Below the pieces are notes generated by a model. It saw only the letters and a program-made list of their open reading frames with translations, searched no databases and had not been told where the DNA came from. A DNA stretch of 64,000 nt, taken from contig AFRD01000003.1 in NCBI GenBank assembly GCA_000222875.2, forward strand, positions 62,001 through 126,000, read 5' to 3'. Below are positions 11,409-20,993 of the stretch, piece after piece. Position 1 is the stretch's first letter; the number at the start of each line of letters is the position of its first letter. A program made the translations under genes and the position numbers. Origin of the DNA: Periglandula ipomoeae IasaF13 (Eukaryota > Ascomycota > Sordariomycetes > Hypocreales > Clavicipitaceae).

Positions 11409-11993
11409 TCACGACGGTCGTAAATATAGGCGTGCCACAACCCCCGGCGGCTCACCGGGTTTGCGCGTTTCCAGCCAACCTGGGTAGTAAACGATGTGAC
11501 CAGTTTCTTCCATTCTCTCGGAGGATACTTCGATGACCTGATAGCGGCCAGTTCCACCCTCTCTGTCAAAGAGCATGAAGTAGCGCACGTTGTTGGGGTC
11601 CTTCAAACGTCTAACGACGATACGTGCCGAACTAGGGATTGAAGCGGCCTCATTGATAGACTGACTCAAACTCGGAGGGCTGTTTTCCTTGGGAAATCAC
11701 TCGCCAATCACAACGAATAGGTTTTCGCGATTGGAGGCGTTAAATTCCTTGTCCAACTTGATCAATTTCTGCCATTTGGGGCGATCAACCCTCGAGAGTG
11801 CGTCCTGGAGGTGCCTCCCCAAGTCAGGGTTTCCAGCTGCAATGTAAGATCTCACTTCAATGACTTGATGTATCTTCCGGCCTGGATCCCCGATTTCGAA
11901 GGTGTACAATTCTTTCGTGATGCCTATATCGGGCGGATAAATGTACGGACTGCGCGGCAATTCTTGTGCCGCGGGTGTTTCCTGCATAGACAT
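11409..11993 (-). pseudogene. GEWIP-family copy A, in-frame TGA at the conserved Trp
   Basis: This is the array copy furthest downstream. From ATG 11993 it reads MSMQETPAAQELPRSPYIYP and continues through the family N-terminal block (IGITKELYTFEIGDPGRK, QVIEVRS) to LFVVIGE. There a TGA at 11697-11699 stands where copies B-E have the Trp of the GEW motif. The same frame stays open afterwards (FPKENSPPS, then ARIVVRRLKDP, YFMLFDREGG, IVYYPGWL) to a stop at 11409. TGG to TGA is one G-to-A change. The C-terminal WHKxI region of other copies is missing or unrecognisable. No function can be assigned. Upstream it keeps the GTTTAAAC element but has lost the TATA-like box. Confidence 0.75.
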
Positions 11994-12260
11994 TGGACCT
12001 AAACAGCGGCTGCAAGAATGATGGTGTTAGTGCAGACATGAGATATAAGACTGCTGAACACACCCTCCTTGTCTTGGAGTGAATCGAAAGTCTTGAGTGC
12101 TGAACGGTCAAAGTCAAAGTCGACTAGGCTGAGTTTCTGTAGCCCAGAGAGTAAGCGAGAGTCTCTTTCACGAAGAAACACCTGATTATTCGAGATAAGA
12201 GAAATGAAGGAAAAATAGAAGCTTCTTTTTTTGAAACTAGGGGCCGTGAATGTAAAACTC

Positions 12261-12284
12261 TAGTTTAAACACATACGAACAAAG
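12261..12284 (-). promoter_or_regulatory. Shared upstream element of array copy A
   Basis: On the minus strand this reads GTTCG..TGTGTTTAAACTA. It matches the element upstream of copies C and D and more loosely B and E. Copy A lacks the TATAAA-like box that follows it in B-D. Confidence 0.5.
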
Positions 12285-12509
12285 AGGTGGAACACATTTG
12301 AATACAGAGAATGAACTAGAATAGCATTATCTCTAAGTTTAGGTACCTATAAATGTACATAAGGAAACTAAAGACACACTTTATTATTCTTTTTATTATT
12401 CTTTGTTAATCCTTTTTTAGTTTATATTTTTATGTTTTATATAATTATTAGAGCTATTTCTTTCTATCCCTTCTTTGCCCCTTTCCTACGCCTATTTTAT
12501 AAAGTAGTG

Positions 12510-13322
12510 TTAGGGTAGTTTCCTAAACTTCTCTCCTCTTTCTTGTGTGTTATGATGAACACTTGAACGGGTATCCCGACGGATCCACTCAATGTTCTTT
12601 AGCACAATCTCTAGGAATCTCCTTGCTAGGATTGTGGACGGGTTCATGTTTTTGAGATTAGGCCCCACGGCCGCTTGTGCCCTTTCCGCTAGCCTATACA
12701 TGGTCCTGAGTTCTTTGCAGATTGTGCTGATGTGCGGATCCCATGTCAGAGGGTGTGGATTGCCAGAGCCTCGCGCTGGAAGGACTTCTGGGTAATAGAT
12801 GATCGATCTCTTCCTTAACTCTGAAGGCGGAACTGCGATAGCTTCATAAAGGCCATAAGCACTCGGTCTATGAAAGAGCATCAAGATTTCTTCTCCTGGG
12901 CTTGATAGATGTCTAACAACAATGCGTGTCTTGCAGGGCACTTCATTGGGCGATGTGGTAGAGTAATTTAGCTGTTTGGGCATGGCACTTTCTGGAACCC
13001 ACTCGCCAATCACAAGAGCCATGTTTTCTGCGCCCCAAGGGTAGACATCTGTTCCGATTAATGTCTGCCTTGCGGTGGGTTCACTTGACGATAGTAGGGC
13101 CTCCCAGTCGTGTTGCTCCCTAAAGCCGTATTGCTTAGTGTACTTAAAATCAACGGATCTCATTTTGATGATGAGCCCTTCGAATCCGTTACGATTGCCG
13201 ATGTTGAATGTGTGCCCATGTTTAGTGACGCCTATATGGCTTGGATACATGAACTCGGACCGTGACATTGCGACTCCTCCGAGATAGCAGGTGGTTTGCC
13301 CGAGTAGCTGCTGGATCTGCAT
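12510..13322 (-). CDS. GEWIP-family protein, copy B (unknown function)
   Basis: An uninterrupted frame of 270 residues from ATG 13322; an internal ATG at 13268 (MSRSEFMYPSHIGVTKH) aligns better with the starts of the other copies and would give 252. It carries the N-terminal block (IGVTKHGHTFNIG, IIKMRS), the signature ALVIGEWVPESAMP, the third block (KTRIVVRHLSSP, LMLFHRPSAYGLYEAIAVPP, SIIYYPEVL) and the C-terminal block (HISTICKELRTMYRLAER). There is no signal peptide, no hydrophobic segment and no catalytic motif I can name. It is one of two full-length apparently intact copies (with D). Upstream is a conserved TATA-like box. An AT-rich spacer separates it from A and C. Confidence 0.7.
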   Translation of the reverse strand: MQIQQLLGQTTCYLGGVAMSRSEFMYPSHIGVTKHGHTFNIGNRNGFEGLIIKMRSVDFKYTKQYGFREQHDWEALLSSSEPTARQTLIGTDVYPWGAENMALVIGEWVPESAMPKQLNYSTTSPNEVPCKTRIVVRHLSSPGEEILMLFHRPSAYGLYEAIAVPPSELRKRSIIYYPEVLPARGSGNPHPLTWDPHISTICKELRTMYRLAERAQAAVGPNLKNMNPSTILARRFLEIVLKNIEWIRRDTRSSVHHNTQERGEKFRKLP

Positions 13323-13537
13323 AAACGTAAGAAGAAGTCAGGTCATATGTATCAGGTGAAGAGAATAGTCGACGAACCAGTGTTATTCAGGGATTTATTG
13401 AGAGTCCTGACAAAGAGCGGCCAAAACCAATAGGCTCAATAGTGCCACGAAAGGAAGCGATAGATAAGTCTCGTAGAAAAGAATGCGTTATTAATTAGAA
13501 ATAAAGCATAAGATAGAAAGATGCTTCCTATCCTTAG

Positions 13538-13584
13538 CTTTTATACTTGGGATTATAAGCCTAGACTTCTAGTTTAAAACAAAG
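13538..13584 (-). promoter_or_regulatory. Shared promoter block of array copy B
   Basis: Reading the minus strand, CTTTGTTTTAAACTA (13584-13570) is followed by CCAAGTATAAAAG (13550-13538), about 215 bases before the longer start. The same pair in the same order and spacing lies upstream of C and D. Confidence 0.6.
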
Positions 13585-14077
13585 AAGCAAAAGAAGAACA
13601 GCTATTGTGTTTGGCCACTTTGAACATGGCAATCAGACTCTTTGCACACTGGAAATTGTGAACATAGAGGACTGTTCAGACATACAAGGACAAAGGAGTG
13701 AAAAAAGAACATTACTACTTTAGAACTCTAATAGCTACAATGTAGTAATTAAACTGTCTAGACACTTAATAATTTTTTTGCTTTCCTTATTTATATACTA
13801 GGGGCAATCTCTTTTCTATCATTTTCTGATTTATGCTTTCGTTATTTTGCACACTTGCTAATTCTTCTCTCCTCGATCTCGCTGCATTGTATCTGCTGTT
13901 GAAGCGATAGTCTCGATCGCAATTTTTCGACCCTTTGTCCCGTGGTTGCAACAGTTCTCGGCTCTGTTGCCTCGTCTTCTTTTCCCTCCGTAACAATCAT
14001 GTAGCCTCCAATGCGAATTTGCCTTCGAATAAACTTCGCCATAGACAAGGCGTGTGACATTCTAACGGTCTAGCTCG

Positions 14078-14695
14078 TCAGACCGGGCGAGAGCGGCATG
14101 ATTGCAAGTCAACCCAGATTCTGGCACAAGCTTCGTTAATACTTTTATGCCATACTTGAGGTCTCTGGCCGACCTTTTCCGCTTTAAGCCACTCCTGGTA
14201 ATAGATGAGGTCTCCTTCCTCCATCACCTTCTTAGGTGCGTAGATAGCTTCATAGCCGATACCATTCTCTCTCGTAAAGAGCATATACAATTGAGACTTG
14301 TCGCTCATTAGAGGTCTGACGATGAAACGTGACCTATTAGGGAAAGGCTTAGGCGAATCGGGTAAATGACTTGGCTGCTGAGGGAATGCATCTTTGGGAA
14401 CCCACTCGCCAATTACAGCAAACAGCTTATTGGGGTCCTTGCGACGAATCTCGGGATCTAGGCCGACAGGTTCCGCCCTTTTTGTGAGAGGTTCCCTCAG
14501 ACATGCAGCAGTTAAAGCTGCCTCGACGCCAAATTTATTCGGTGCAATGAAGGATTCCACTTCAATGATCTGATGTTCTGCTCGGTCAGGGCGCCCAATA
14601 TCGTACATTTCCAAGTCGACTGTGAAAGCTATATTCTGCGGGTACACATAACAATAGAGCTTTCCGGCTACCTGCTGTTTTCCATAGGCAGACAT
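14078..14695 (-). CDS. GEWIP-family protein, copy C, short form
   Basis: An uninterrupted frame of 205 residues from ATG 14695 (MSAYGKQQVAGKLYCYVYP). It has the most consensus-like N-terminal block (YDIGRPDRAEHQIIEVES), the signature LFAVIGEWVPKDAFP, the third block (RFIVRPLMSD, LYMLFTRENGIGYEAI, DLIYYQEWL) and WHKSINEACARIWVDL. It stops about 60 residues earlier than B and D, losing the terminal block. The frame 13842-14060 just downstream contains SHALSMAKFIRRQI, weakly like the C-terminal [ST]xLAKRF segment of D and E, so a frameshift or a lost splice may have shortened it. No function is recognisable. Confidence 0.65.
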   Translation of the reverse strand: MSAYGKQQVAGKLYCYVYPQNIAFTVDLEMYDIGRPDRAEHQIIEVESFIAPNKFGVEAALTAACLREPLTKRAEPVGLDPEIRRKDPNKLFAVIGEWVPKDAFPQQPSHLPDSPKPFPNRSRFIVRPLMSDKSQLYMLFTRENGIGYEAIYAPKKVMEEGDLIYYQEWLKAEKVGQRPQVWHKSINEACARIWVDLQSCRSRPV

Positions 14696-14949
14696 TGTGG
14701 ATCAGCGCAAGCTGCAGGGATAAGTCAGCGCTCGTGGATAAAAAATAGAAAAAAAGACTAAACAAAAAAGAGGTCGACTAACTAGTTATATCTTGAGAAT
14801 AAAAGAGAGAATAAAAGAAGCTGGAATATTGAACGGCTGTAAACTAACAAGCTTAGATAGTGTAGTTAAGACACGTGAGGGGAAGCCTTTATAAAGAAAA
14901 TACGTTATACTTTAGGAAAGAGAATAAATTAGAAAGGAGCATCTCCTCA

Positions 14950-15006
14950 CTTTTATACTTGGGACTTTCAACGTAGAATGATAGCTTAAACACATGCGAA
15001 CAAGAG
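14950..15006 (-). promoter_or_regulatory. Shared promoter block of array copy C
   Basis: On the minus strand GTTCGCATGTGTTTAAGCTA (15002-14982) precedes CCCAAGTATAAAAG (14963-14950), about 255 bases before the start codon. It is the same arrangement as B and D. Confidence 0.6.
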
Positions 15007-15267
15007 CGCTTCTATCTAGAGCTATGTTATCTCAATTATTAAATCTATGCGCGTGTGAACAAAGGGTGGAATTAAACAACATCTTGTCCTTAAATTCTAG
15101 TATTTGAACAGAGGTAGTTAAACTAGTGTCACCCTTAGCACATCCTTTATTTCTTTGTCTTTCCCGCTTTATGCTTTTATCCTTTATAACCTTACTAGTC
15201 CCCATTTTTCTCTGTCTTTTCTTTTGCCTTCTCACGCTCTCGTTCTTCCAAGTTAAAGCAGTTCCAC

Positions 15268-16059
15268 TCATCGTTTCCCTCTTCCGCCTTGACTAGCCAC
15301 AGCCCAAACAGCTCTGTCTTTAGGACTGCAGTGTGCTTGACACATTTTCACGTACCTCTTTGCTAAGGGTGAACATGTGTCTGGCACTTGAAATCCCTCC
15401 ACGAGGAAGGGGCTTTCGCCATCCTTTGTGAGGGGATATACTAGTCTGAAGATGGTTTTAATATCTTCACAATACTTCCTAATGTTCTTATGCCACGCAT
15501 AGAACCTATGTTTTCTGCTAGCAGCGGGATCTTTTGTTGGAAGAAACTCTGAGTAATAAGCTTTTATTCCCTCTTCATATATTTTGGTGGGCAATGCGAA
15601 AGCTTCATAACGGCCATTAAGGCCTCTGCCAAGAAGAATGTAAAGGTTAACCACGCTCGATATTAAAGGTGTAACCAGGAAATATGCCTCGGGAGGCATT
15701 TGGTATGGGCATTCGGTCGAGCAACTGGGCTTTGCATCCTTTGGGATCCACTCGCCGACCACGACGAAGAGCGTACTGGAAGCATTACGGGCGTATTTGA
15801 AATCCACGTCGTCTAGTTCTTGTCTTGTGGTGTGTTTTCTTGACAACATAAGCTTGTCGATATTCGACATTTCTTTTTTGCCTTGAGCGAAGTAGCGACT
15901 TGAGTATGCCACGTCAATGACTTGCCCTAGGACCCGGTTGTAACGTCCAGTATCGAATATATCCAAGTCTATCGAGACGGCTAAATGGTTTACGTACACA
16001 TGTTGATACTCTAGCATTTTTTCCGCGGCGGGTGGCAGTTGATCGTTCTGGTTAGCCAT
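15268..16059 (-). CDS. GEWIP-family protein, copy D (unknown function)
   Basis: Full-length apparently intact copy: 263 residues from ATG 16059 (MANQNDQLPPAAEKMLEYQ). The frame runs further upstream but without an ATG. Blocks in order: LAVSIDLDIFDTG with GQVIDV; TLFVVVGEWIPKDAKP; YFLVTPLIS, LYILLGRGLNGRYEAFALP and KAYYSEFLPTKD; WHKNIRKYCEDIKTIFRL; and a terminal CSPLAKRYVKMCQ. A helical C-terminal third is likely. There is no signal peptide or transmembrane segment. With B it is the best candidate for a functional member. The promoter block lies about 210 bases upstream; a 5'-leader intron is possible. Confidence 0.7.
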   Translation of the reverse strand: MANQNDQLPPAAEKMLEYQHVYVNHLAVSIDLDIFDTGRYNRVLGQVIDVAYSSRYFAQGKKEMSNIDKLMLSRKHTTRQELDDVDFKYARNASSTLFVVVGEWIPKDAKPSCSTECPYQMPPEAYFLVTPLISSVVNLYILLGRGLNGRYEAFALPTKIYEEGIKAYYSEFLPTKDPAASRKHRFYAWHKNIRKYCEDIKTIFRLVYPLTKDGESPFLVEGFQVPDTCSPLAKRYVKMCQAHCSPKDRAVWAVASQGGRGKR

Positions 16060-16265
16060 CAGGTCTGTATACCGCAAGGGCAAAGCAGATCTGGGATAAA
16101 GGGAAAGAGCTAACGAAGCAGTTGTGTCTCGAAATTATAGAGAAAAGAATAGGGCCTAAGTGGCTTAAATAGCGTAGTCAAACGAAGCAAGGAAAAGTCT
16201 TATCGAGAGAGGATGCGTAATAGTCTAGGATAAAGCATAGAATAGAAAGAAGGTTCTTTTCTTTA

Positions 16266-16322
16266 CCTTTATACTTAGAACTATAGTCATAAATTCCTAG
16301 TTTAAACATATTAGAACAAAGG
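16266..16322 (-). promoter_or_regulatory. Shared promoter block of array copy D
   Basis: On the minus strand TTTGTTCTAATATGTTTAAA (16320-16301) precedes CTAAGTATAAAGG (16278-16266). It is equivalent to the blocks of B and C. Confidence 0.6.
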
Positions 16323-16579
16323 AGCGGGAAATAAACAACATTAGTTCAACCTTAGACGACTTTGAACAAGGTTATGGACCCCCTTGCACATCGCAGATTG
16401 TGGACCTAGGCTCTGATCTAAATAGAGTGGAATTAAAGAGCGAAAGAAAATTTTACATTAAGCTTTAGGAGCTTAAAGTATAGTAAAAAAAAAAAAAACT
16501 GTTTTCACACTTAATAATCTATTATTCTATGCTTTTGCCTTTTTAGTAACCTGCTAGATGTTCTAACCCCCTTTTCCTT

Positions 16580-17389
16580 TTATTTCCTTGGTGGTAAAGT
16601 CTTGAAATCGTTTCCCCTGTTTCTCTTTGCTTCCACAAAGTAGTATGCCCATGGATTGTTTTTATCCTCTTGACACATCTGCTGAAACCTCTTTCCTAAG
16701 TCTGAAGAGCAAGGCTTCTGCACGTTGAATCCATGGTCGCAGAGCTCCTCGTCACCTAGGCCCAGCCTGAATATAGTCCGGAGATCGCAACAATAGCTGC
16801 GAATATTCTTATGCAAAATTTTCTCTATTGTCCGCGCAGCGCAATCTGTCTTAGCTTTCGTAGGAAAGAACTCCGAGTAATAGACTATTTCCCCCTCCTT
16901 AAGCAACTGGGGTTTGGGTACCTGGACAGCTTCGTAAAGATCATTGCCACCTTCTTTATCAGAGAGCAAGTGAAGCTCAACGACTTTTGATATGACACGT
17001 GCGGCGAGAAGGCGTGCCTGGCAAGGCATTGGATTAGGCGCTTCGTGCGAATGACCTAGCTTCCCCGGCTTAGCACTTTTTGGAATCCACTCGCCGATCA
17101 CAACGTATAACTCGTCAGCTTCCGTTTTGGCATAACTCAGATTCACATCGGAAACTTCTTGTCTTTGTGTGGGATCGTTCCGCGATTCTAAGGCCGCCCA
17201 CGCTTCTTTGTCGAGATCGGTCGCATTATGTCTGACTGATTTCACTCTGATAATTTGCCCTTCGAGTCGGTCAGGACGTCCAATATCAAAAAACTCCAGA
17301 TTTTTTGTGACGCCTATATTTTTATCATACACAAATTACAGCTGTGTATTGCCTGTGCTGCTAGGGAGGTTATGTTGCTGAGTAGCCAT
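16580..17389 (-). pseudogene. GEWIP-family copy E, TAA at codon 18
   Basis: ATG 17389 opens MATQQHNLPSSTGNTQL, collinear with copy D, and is then closed by TAA at 17336-17338. The same frame continues at once with the full family sequence: FVYDKNIGVTKNLEFFDIG, GRPDRLEGQIIRVKS, ELYVVIGEWIPKSAKP, LHLLSDKEGGNDLYEAVQVP, EIVYYSEFFPTKA, HKNIRSYCCDLRTIFRL, CSSDLGKRFQQMCQ. No ATG follows the stop before the first conserved block, so re-initiation would lose it. About 250 residues are otherwise undamaged, which suggests recent inactivation, or that the TAA is spliced out or miscalled. Confidence 0.7.
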
Positions 17390-17624
17390 TGGACCTACAC
17401 CACTACAAAGGGCAAGTTAGTGCAGATTTGGTTGGGGAGGGGGGACAGAAGGCGTAAACGAACCACTGATATCTTGGAATTTGCAAGGGTCTTAAAATTG
17501 GGCGACTGAAACCGAAAAGGTCGAGTATTGTAGTCAGATAAAGTGAGGGGAAGGCTTTATGAGAAGAGAGATACGCTGTTGCTTTAGTGCAAAGGATAAG
17601 ATGGAAGAGGCGTCCTCTCCCTCC

Positions 17625-17684
17625 CATTTATAATTGTTTTCCTAAGCATGCTATGAAATCCAAATTTAACATGTTAGAACAAAG
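17625..17684 (-). promoter_or_regulatory. Degenerate shared promoter block of array copy E
   Basis: On the minus strand CTTTGTTCTAACATGTTAAA (17684-17665) is followed by AATTATAAATG (17635-17625). Both parts are recognisable but diverged from B-D. Confidence 0.45.
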
Positions 17685-18099
17685 CAGCGGAAAACGGACA
17701 GTGTCACTTGAGACTTTCTACAGCTCTGAACATGAGAATTGAACAACTTGCATGTATGCAACTTCGTTCTGGTCCTTGTTTATTTAAATCTTAGCCGTCA
17801 AAGGTCGTGTTCCTGTATTATCTCTAATCGACCCTGTCCTAGTCATCCTGATAGTCTTTATACCGCTTCACTCATTTCTTTTTGTTGCAGTCGTAACACC
17901 TTGGTTATGTTCACTCGACTATTTTAATTGCAGCTGTGATCGTCTATGTACCATCCCGCGACTTTTGTATTGACACCGTGGTGATCCTCAGTACACTTTT
18001 TTCCTCTGAGATCTTCTCTTTTCCCCAAGATTTTTGTGAGAATTTTTTGGCAGTATGTGAGCATGACCGCAACACGTCAAGGTTTCGAGGGCGTAGCCG

Positions 18100-18669
18100 T
18101 ACATTCTATCGGATCCTCGTTGCAGTATTTCCGGCAAAATCTGTTAATTTTGGAATTCCAGGCATCGCTGAGCTCGTGAGTCTCATGCCTTGGTACCTCA
18201 AGAAACTCTGAGTAATAGTACATTTTCCACTTGTTCTCACGGGTATAACGACACCATGACGAATTCCATCAAGCCTTTTGTCAGTGAGGATAGAAATGGC
18301 GAGTACAATAGTCCTTTACCTTTCTGACAACAAGACGAGCTTCTGCACGAGTTTGAGTGTGCCTTCCAATTTTTGACTTGAGGATCCAGGAGACTGGGAT
18401 CAAGTCGCCAACTACAGGAAATAAGTTCTCATCCCCTTCGGGATCGACAGTCGCCTCTCCATAGTCAACGCTTCACTTGCTTTCGAATCATCTGATACGG
18501 CGGCTTGGAACTCCTCTTTGCTTTCAGTTCGAGAAAAAGATCTCAATCGAATGATTTGCTCTTTCTTTCGGCAGGGATTTCCGGTATCGTACGTTGTTAA
18601 GTCGGTCGCCATGGCTATATGATTCTCCTGCTGATACATCTCTGGCTTCATATTTGTGCCGTATGGCAT
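18100..18669 (-). pseudogene. GEWIP-family copy F, fragmented
   Basis: ATG 18669 opens MPYGTNMKPEMYQQENHIAM and the family N-terminal block (TDLTTYDTGNPCRKKEQII, RLRS) but the frame ends at 18412. Other frames of the same strand carry eroded later blocks: LFPVVGDLIP for the signature, EARLVVR for the third block, and YYYSEFLEVP with HELSDAWNSKINRFCRKYC near 18130-18225 for the C-terminal part. At least one frameshift and several stops separate them. It is the oldest-looking copy and lies at the upstream edge of the array. Confidence 0.6.
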
Positions 18670-19752
18670 ACGCTGTATTTTTTTCTTTTTCTTTTTTTGG
18701 GATACTGTCAGGTTGGATTCAGGGTCTAGTAGACCATGAGGACAATTCAGTTAGCGCAGCATTACAGTTGTACAGACTTGACGAACCAGCTATGTCTCGG
18801 ACTGGATGACGAGGCTTAGAAGCTCTTAATCGATCAGGGCTAATGGGGTTAGAGGGTCTGGTCAAAGCGACTGAGGCAAAGTCTTTGTAAATAAGGAGTG
18901 TGCTGGTGCTTTGAAACGAAGAATATAAGGCAATAAGCTTCTTTTTTATCTAATATATGCTTAATTCTGTGAGCATACGAGGAATAGAACGAAGAGAAAA
19001 GAACAAGGGAGGGAGAAAGGGCAAAAAGGGAATAGCCTCCAGCTTTCTACAATGTGTATGTATTTATGCGCAGACCGACTCGAGAGCTTGTAGGCTGCCT
19101 GCGTTTCTTGTTCGCCAGCACGCGCGGCGAGGGCGCTCAAGCAAGCATCTGCGCTAGTGAAATGACCATTGTCATGAATATATACTTGTGTAGGTGCAAG
19201 GTTCTCTGTCCTGCGGTGCATCTGCCCTGGCGGTCGCCTCGAAGTCGCATGGGAACATGGGGCAGACAACACAGCAGGCATTTTCAGAGCTGAAACACAG
19301 ATCTGATGAACGAATCTGTTGTTCAGCGGCACCGTTCTTGACTCGCAGGCATGTGCTTTATTTTTCTGAACAGCTCTGTGGCATTTCGCCCGTTTGTTCT
19401 GAGCAAGCTCTGGCACGGCAGTGGAGGAGTACACATAGGCGCCTGAGAGTCAAGCTGAGCTCAAAACCTCGTTTTCTCACTGGTATTGAGCATACCGTAA
19501 TACGTATCTACGAGACAAAAAGATTCATCGTGCGTCATAGCAACACGGCCTAAGTCTTGAACAAGTGCAGCCTTGAAGTAGTTCCTGCCTTGCGTCATGC
19601 CACCACGATACCTCGAAAATCCACTCCCCTCCCACAAAGGCTCACGGGAAGTACGGAGCGAGCAACTGCATATTCTACAATTACGACCCTGTACATGAGT
19701 CATTGCCTAGAAGAGCATCTATCTGGCCAACATTTATGCTCACAGGTACACG
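18670..19752. other. Upstream flank of the tandem array, no gene seen
   Basis: AT-rich near 18900-18960 and otherwise of mixed composition. The overlapping frames on both strands (for example 18961-19434 -) have no protein-like pattern. It holds the 3' flank of the oxygenase gene. Confidence 0.4.
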
Positions 19753-20993
19753 TCAATGAGCTTCCACAGCCGCTGGAACAACGTTCCCATCCGGCCGAGG
19801 CGCAACAGACTGCTTCGCCTTCGCCGCAGCCTGTTCCTCCCGAATCGCCCTCAGAATATCCGGATACCACCTCTCCCCGACATCAGGATGGCTCTTGACC
19901 CTGTTCCTCAGCGTAGCTTCTCCCAAGGTCTTGGCCACTGCGCCCTTGCGGAACGTAAACTCTACATCATCAATCCTCCCGCCGGTCCGCTCAATGATCT
20001 TATTTCGCTGCTGACGCACCTCCTCGGGCACCTTGCCCACGCCAACCGTCTCCAAATCTTCAAAATCAGCATCCAGCTTCACGCCCTGGAAGAAAGGAAT
20101 CGAGAACCGCGCGCCCGATCCCGCCGCCGGCGAAAGAACCCTGTGCGTAGTCGACACACACACGCCCTGCGTCAAAGCCTCCATGCCCTGTCCTATAGCA
20201 ACAACCAGCGTGCCATTAATAGGCGGACAATCGATCCATTGTCCCTGAACATTCTGCACCTTTAATCCTTTGTGGGATGTGGCTTGGAGTAAGTAACTCG
20301 TCAACATGCTGTCTTTGTGCGGCCCAACGCCTTGTCCCTGGGATCCGTCCGTGCGTCCCAGCTCCGCCATGTCGGGATATTTCACGATCTTGAGCTTGTG
20401 CTGCTGGTCCTCGTCGAAGTACTTGTTGAACGCGTCGGCGGGGAGCTTGATCGCCTCGGCGATGAGAGATGTGAAGTAGATGGAGATTTCGCCCATACGG
20501 GACATATACTCTGCGTATGTGGCGCGAAAGCCTGGAGCGTGTGTTTCTGAGGGCCACTGGTTCGGGGACAGGAGGTTGTAGTATAATGGGGACCCGGGGG
20601 TAGGAATGGGGTGCTCGGTTGACAGATCGATTTGTTCGTGGTGGTCGATTTCGCCGGCTGTGATCTCGGCTGAGAGGCGAGAGTACCCGAGGAAGGAGTT
20701 TGCGTTTTTCATTTCAATCTTGAGTCTATTCCAAGTATCAAATTTGTTAGTATACTGGCTGAATACTGAGTTGATTAGGGGAGGTGGACGGACTTCTGTT
20801 CCAAAGGAATGTCAAAGAATGCTTTGTCCTTGTGGATTACATCCTGAAAGAGGTCGTTCGAGATGCCGACGTTCTTGAGATATAAGAAGCCAACTTCCAT
20901 GAGAGCATGACGGAGCTGACCTAGAAACGCTGGTTTTGTGTTTGGATTTCTGGCTAGATCCAGGTCTAGTATGGGGATGGATGTGAATGACAT
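19753..20993 (-). CDS. 2-oxoglutarate/Fe(II)-dependent oxygenase, isopenicillin-N-synthase-like
   Basis: Family members use Fe(II) and usually 2-oxoglutarate to hydroxylate, desaturate or cyclise small molecules. Two exons, 20993-20794 and 20725-19753, join in phase 2 (EQ-K-LKIEMKNANSFLGY) to 390 residues. The N-terminal DIOX_N-like domain starts IPILDLDLARNP and includes VGFLYLKNVGI. The C-terminal jelly roll shows the iron ligands H203, D205 (GPHKDSML) and H261 (STTHRVLSP), and the 2-oxoglutarate-binding Arg/Ser as R273/S275 (RFSIPFF). The tail (FTFRKGAVAKTLGEATLRNR) is common in fungal members. The gene looks intact. No biosynthetic core enzyme lies beside it, so the substrate is unknown. 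Confidence 0.9.

Noticed and set aside
11999..12181. Short minus-strand frame just upstream of GEWIP-A (MFLRERDSRLLSGLQKLS)
   Set aside because: Out of phase with copy A and without a counterpart upstream of the other copies; probably leader or spacer sequence.
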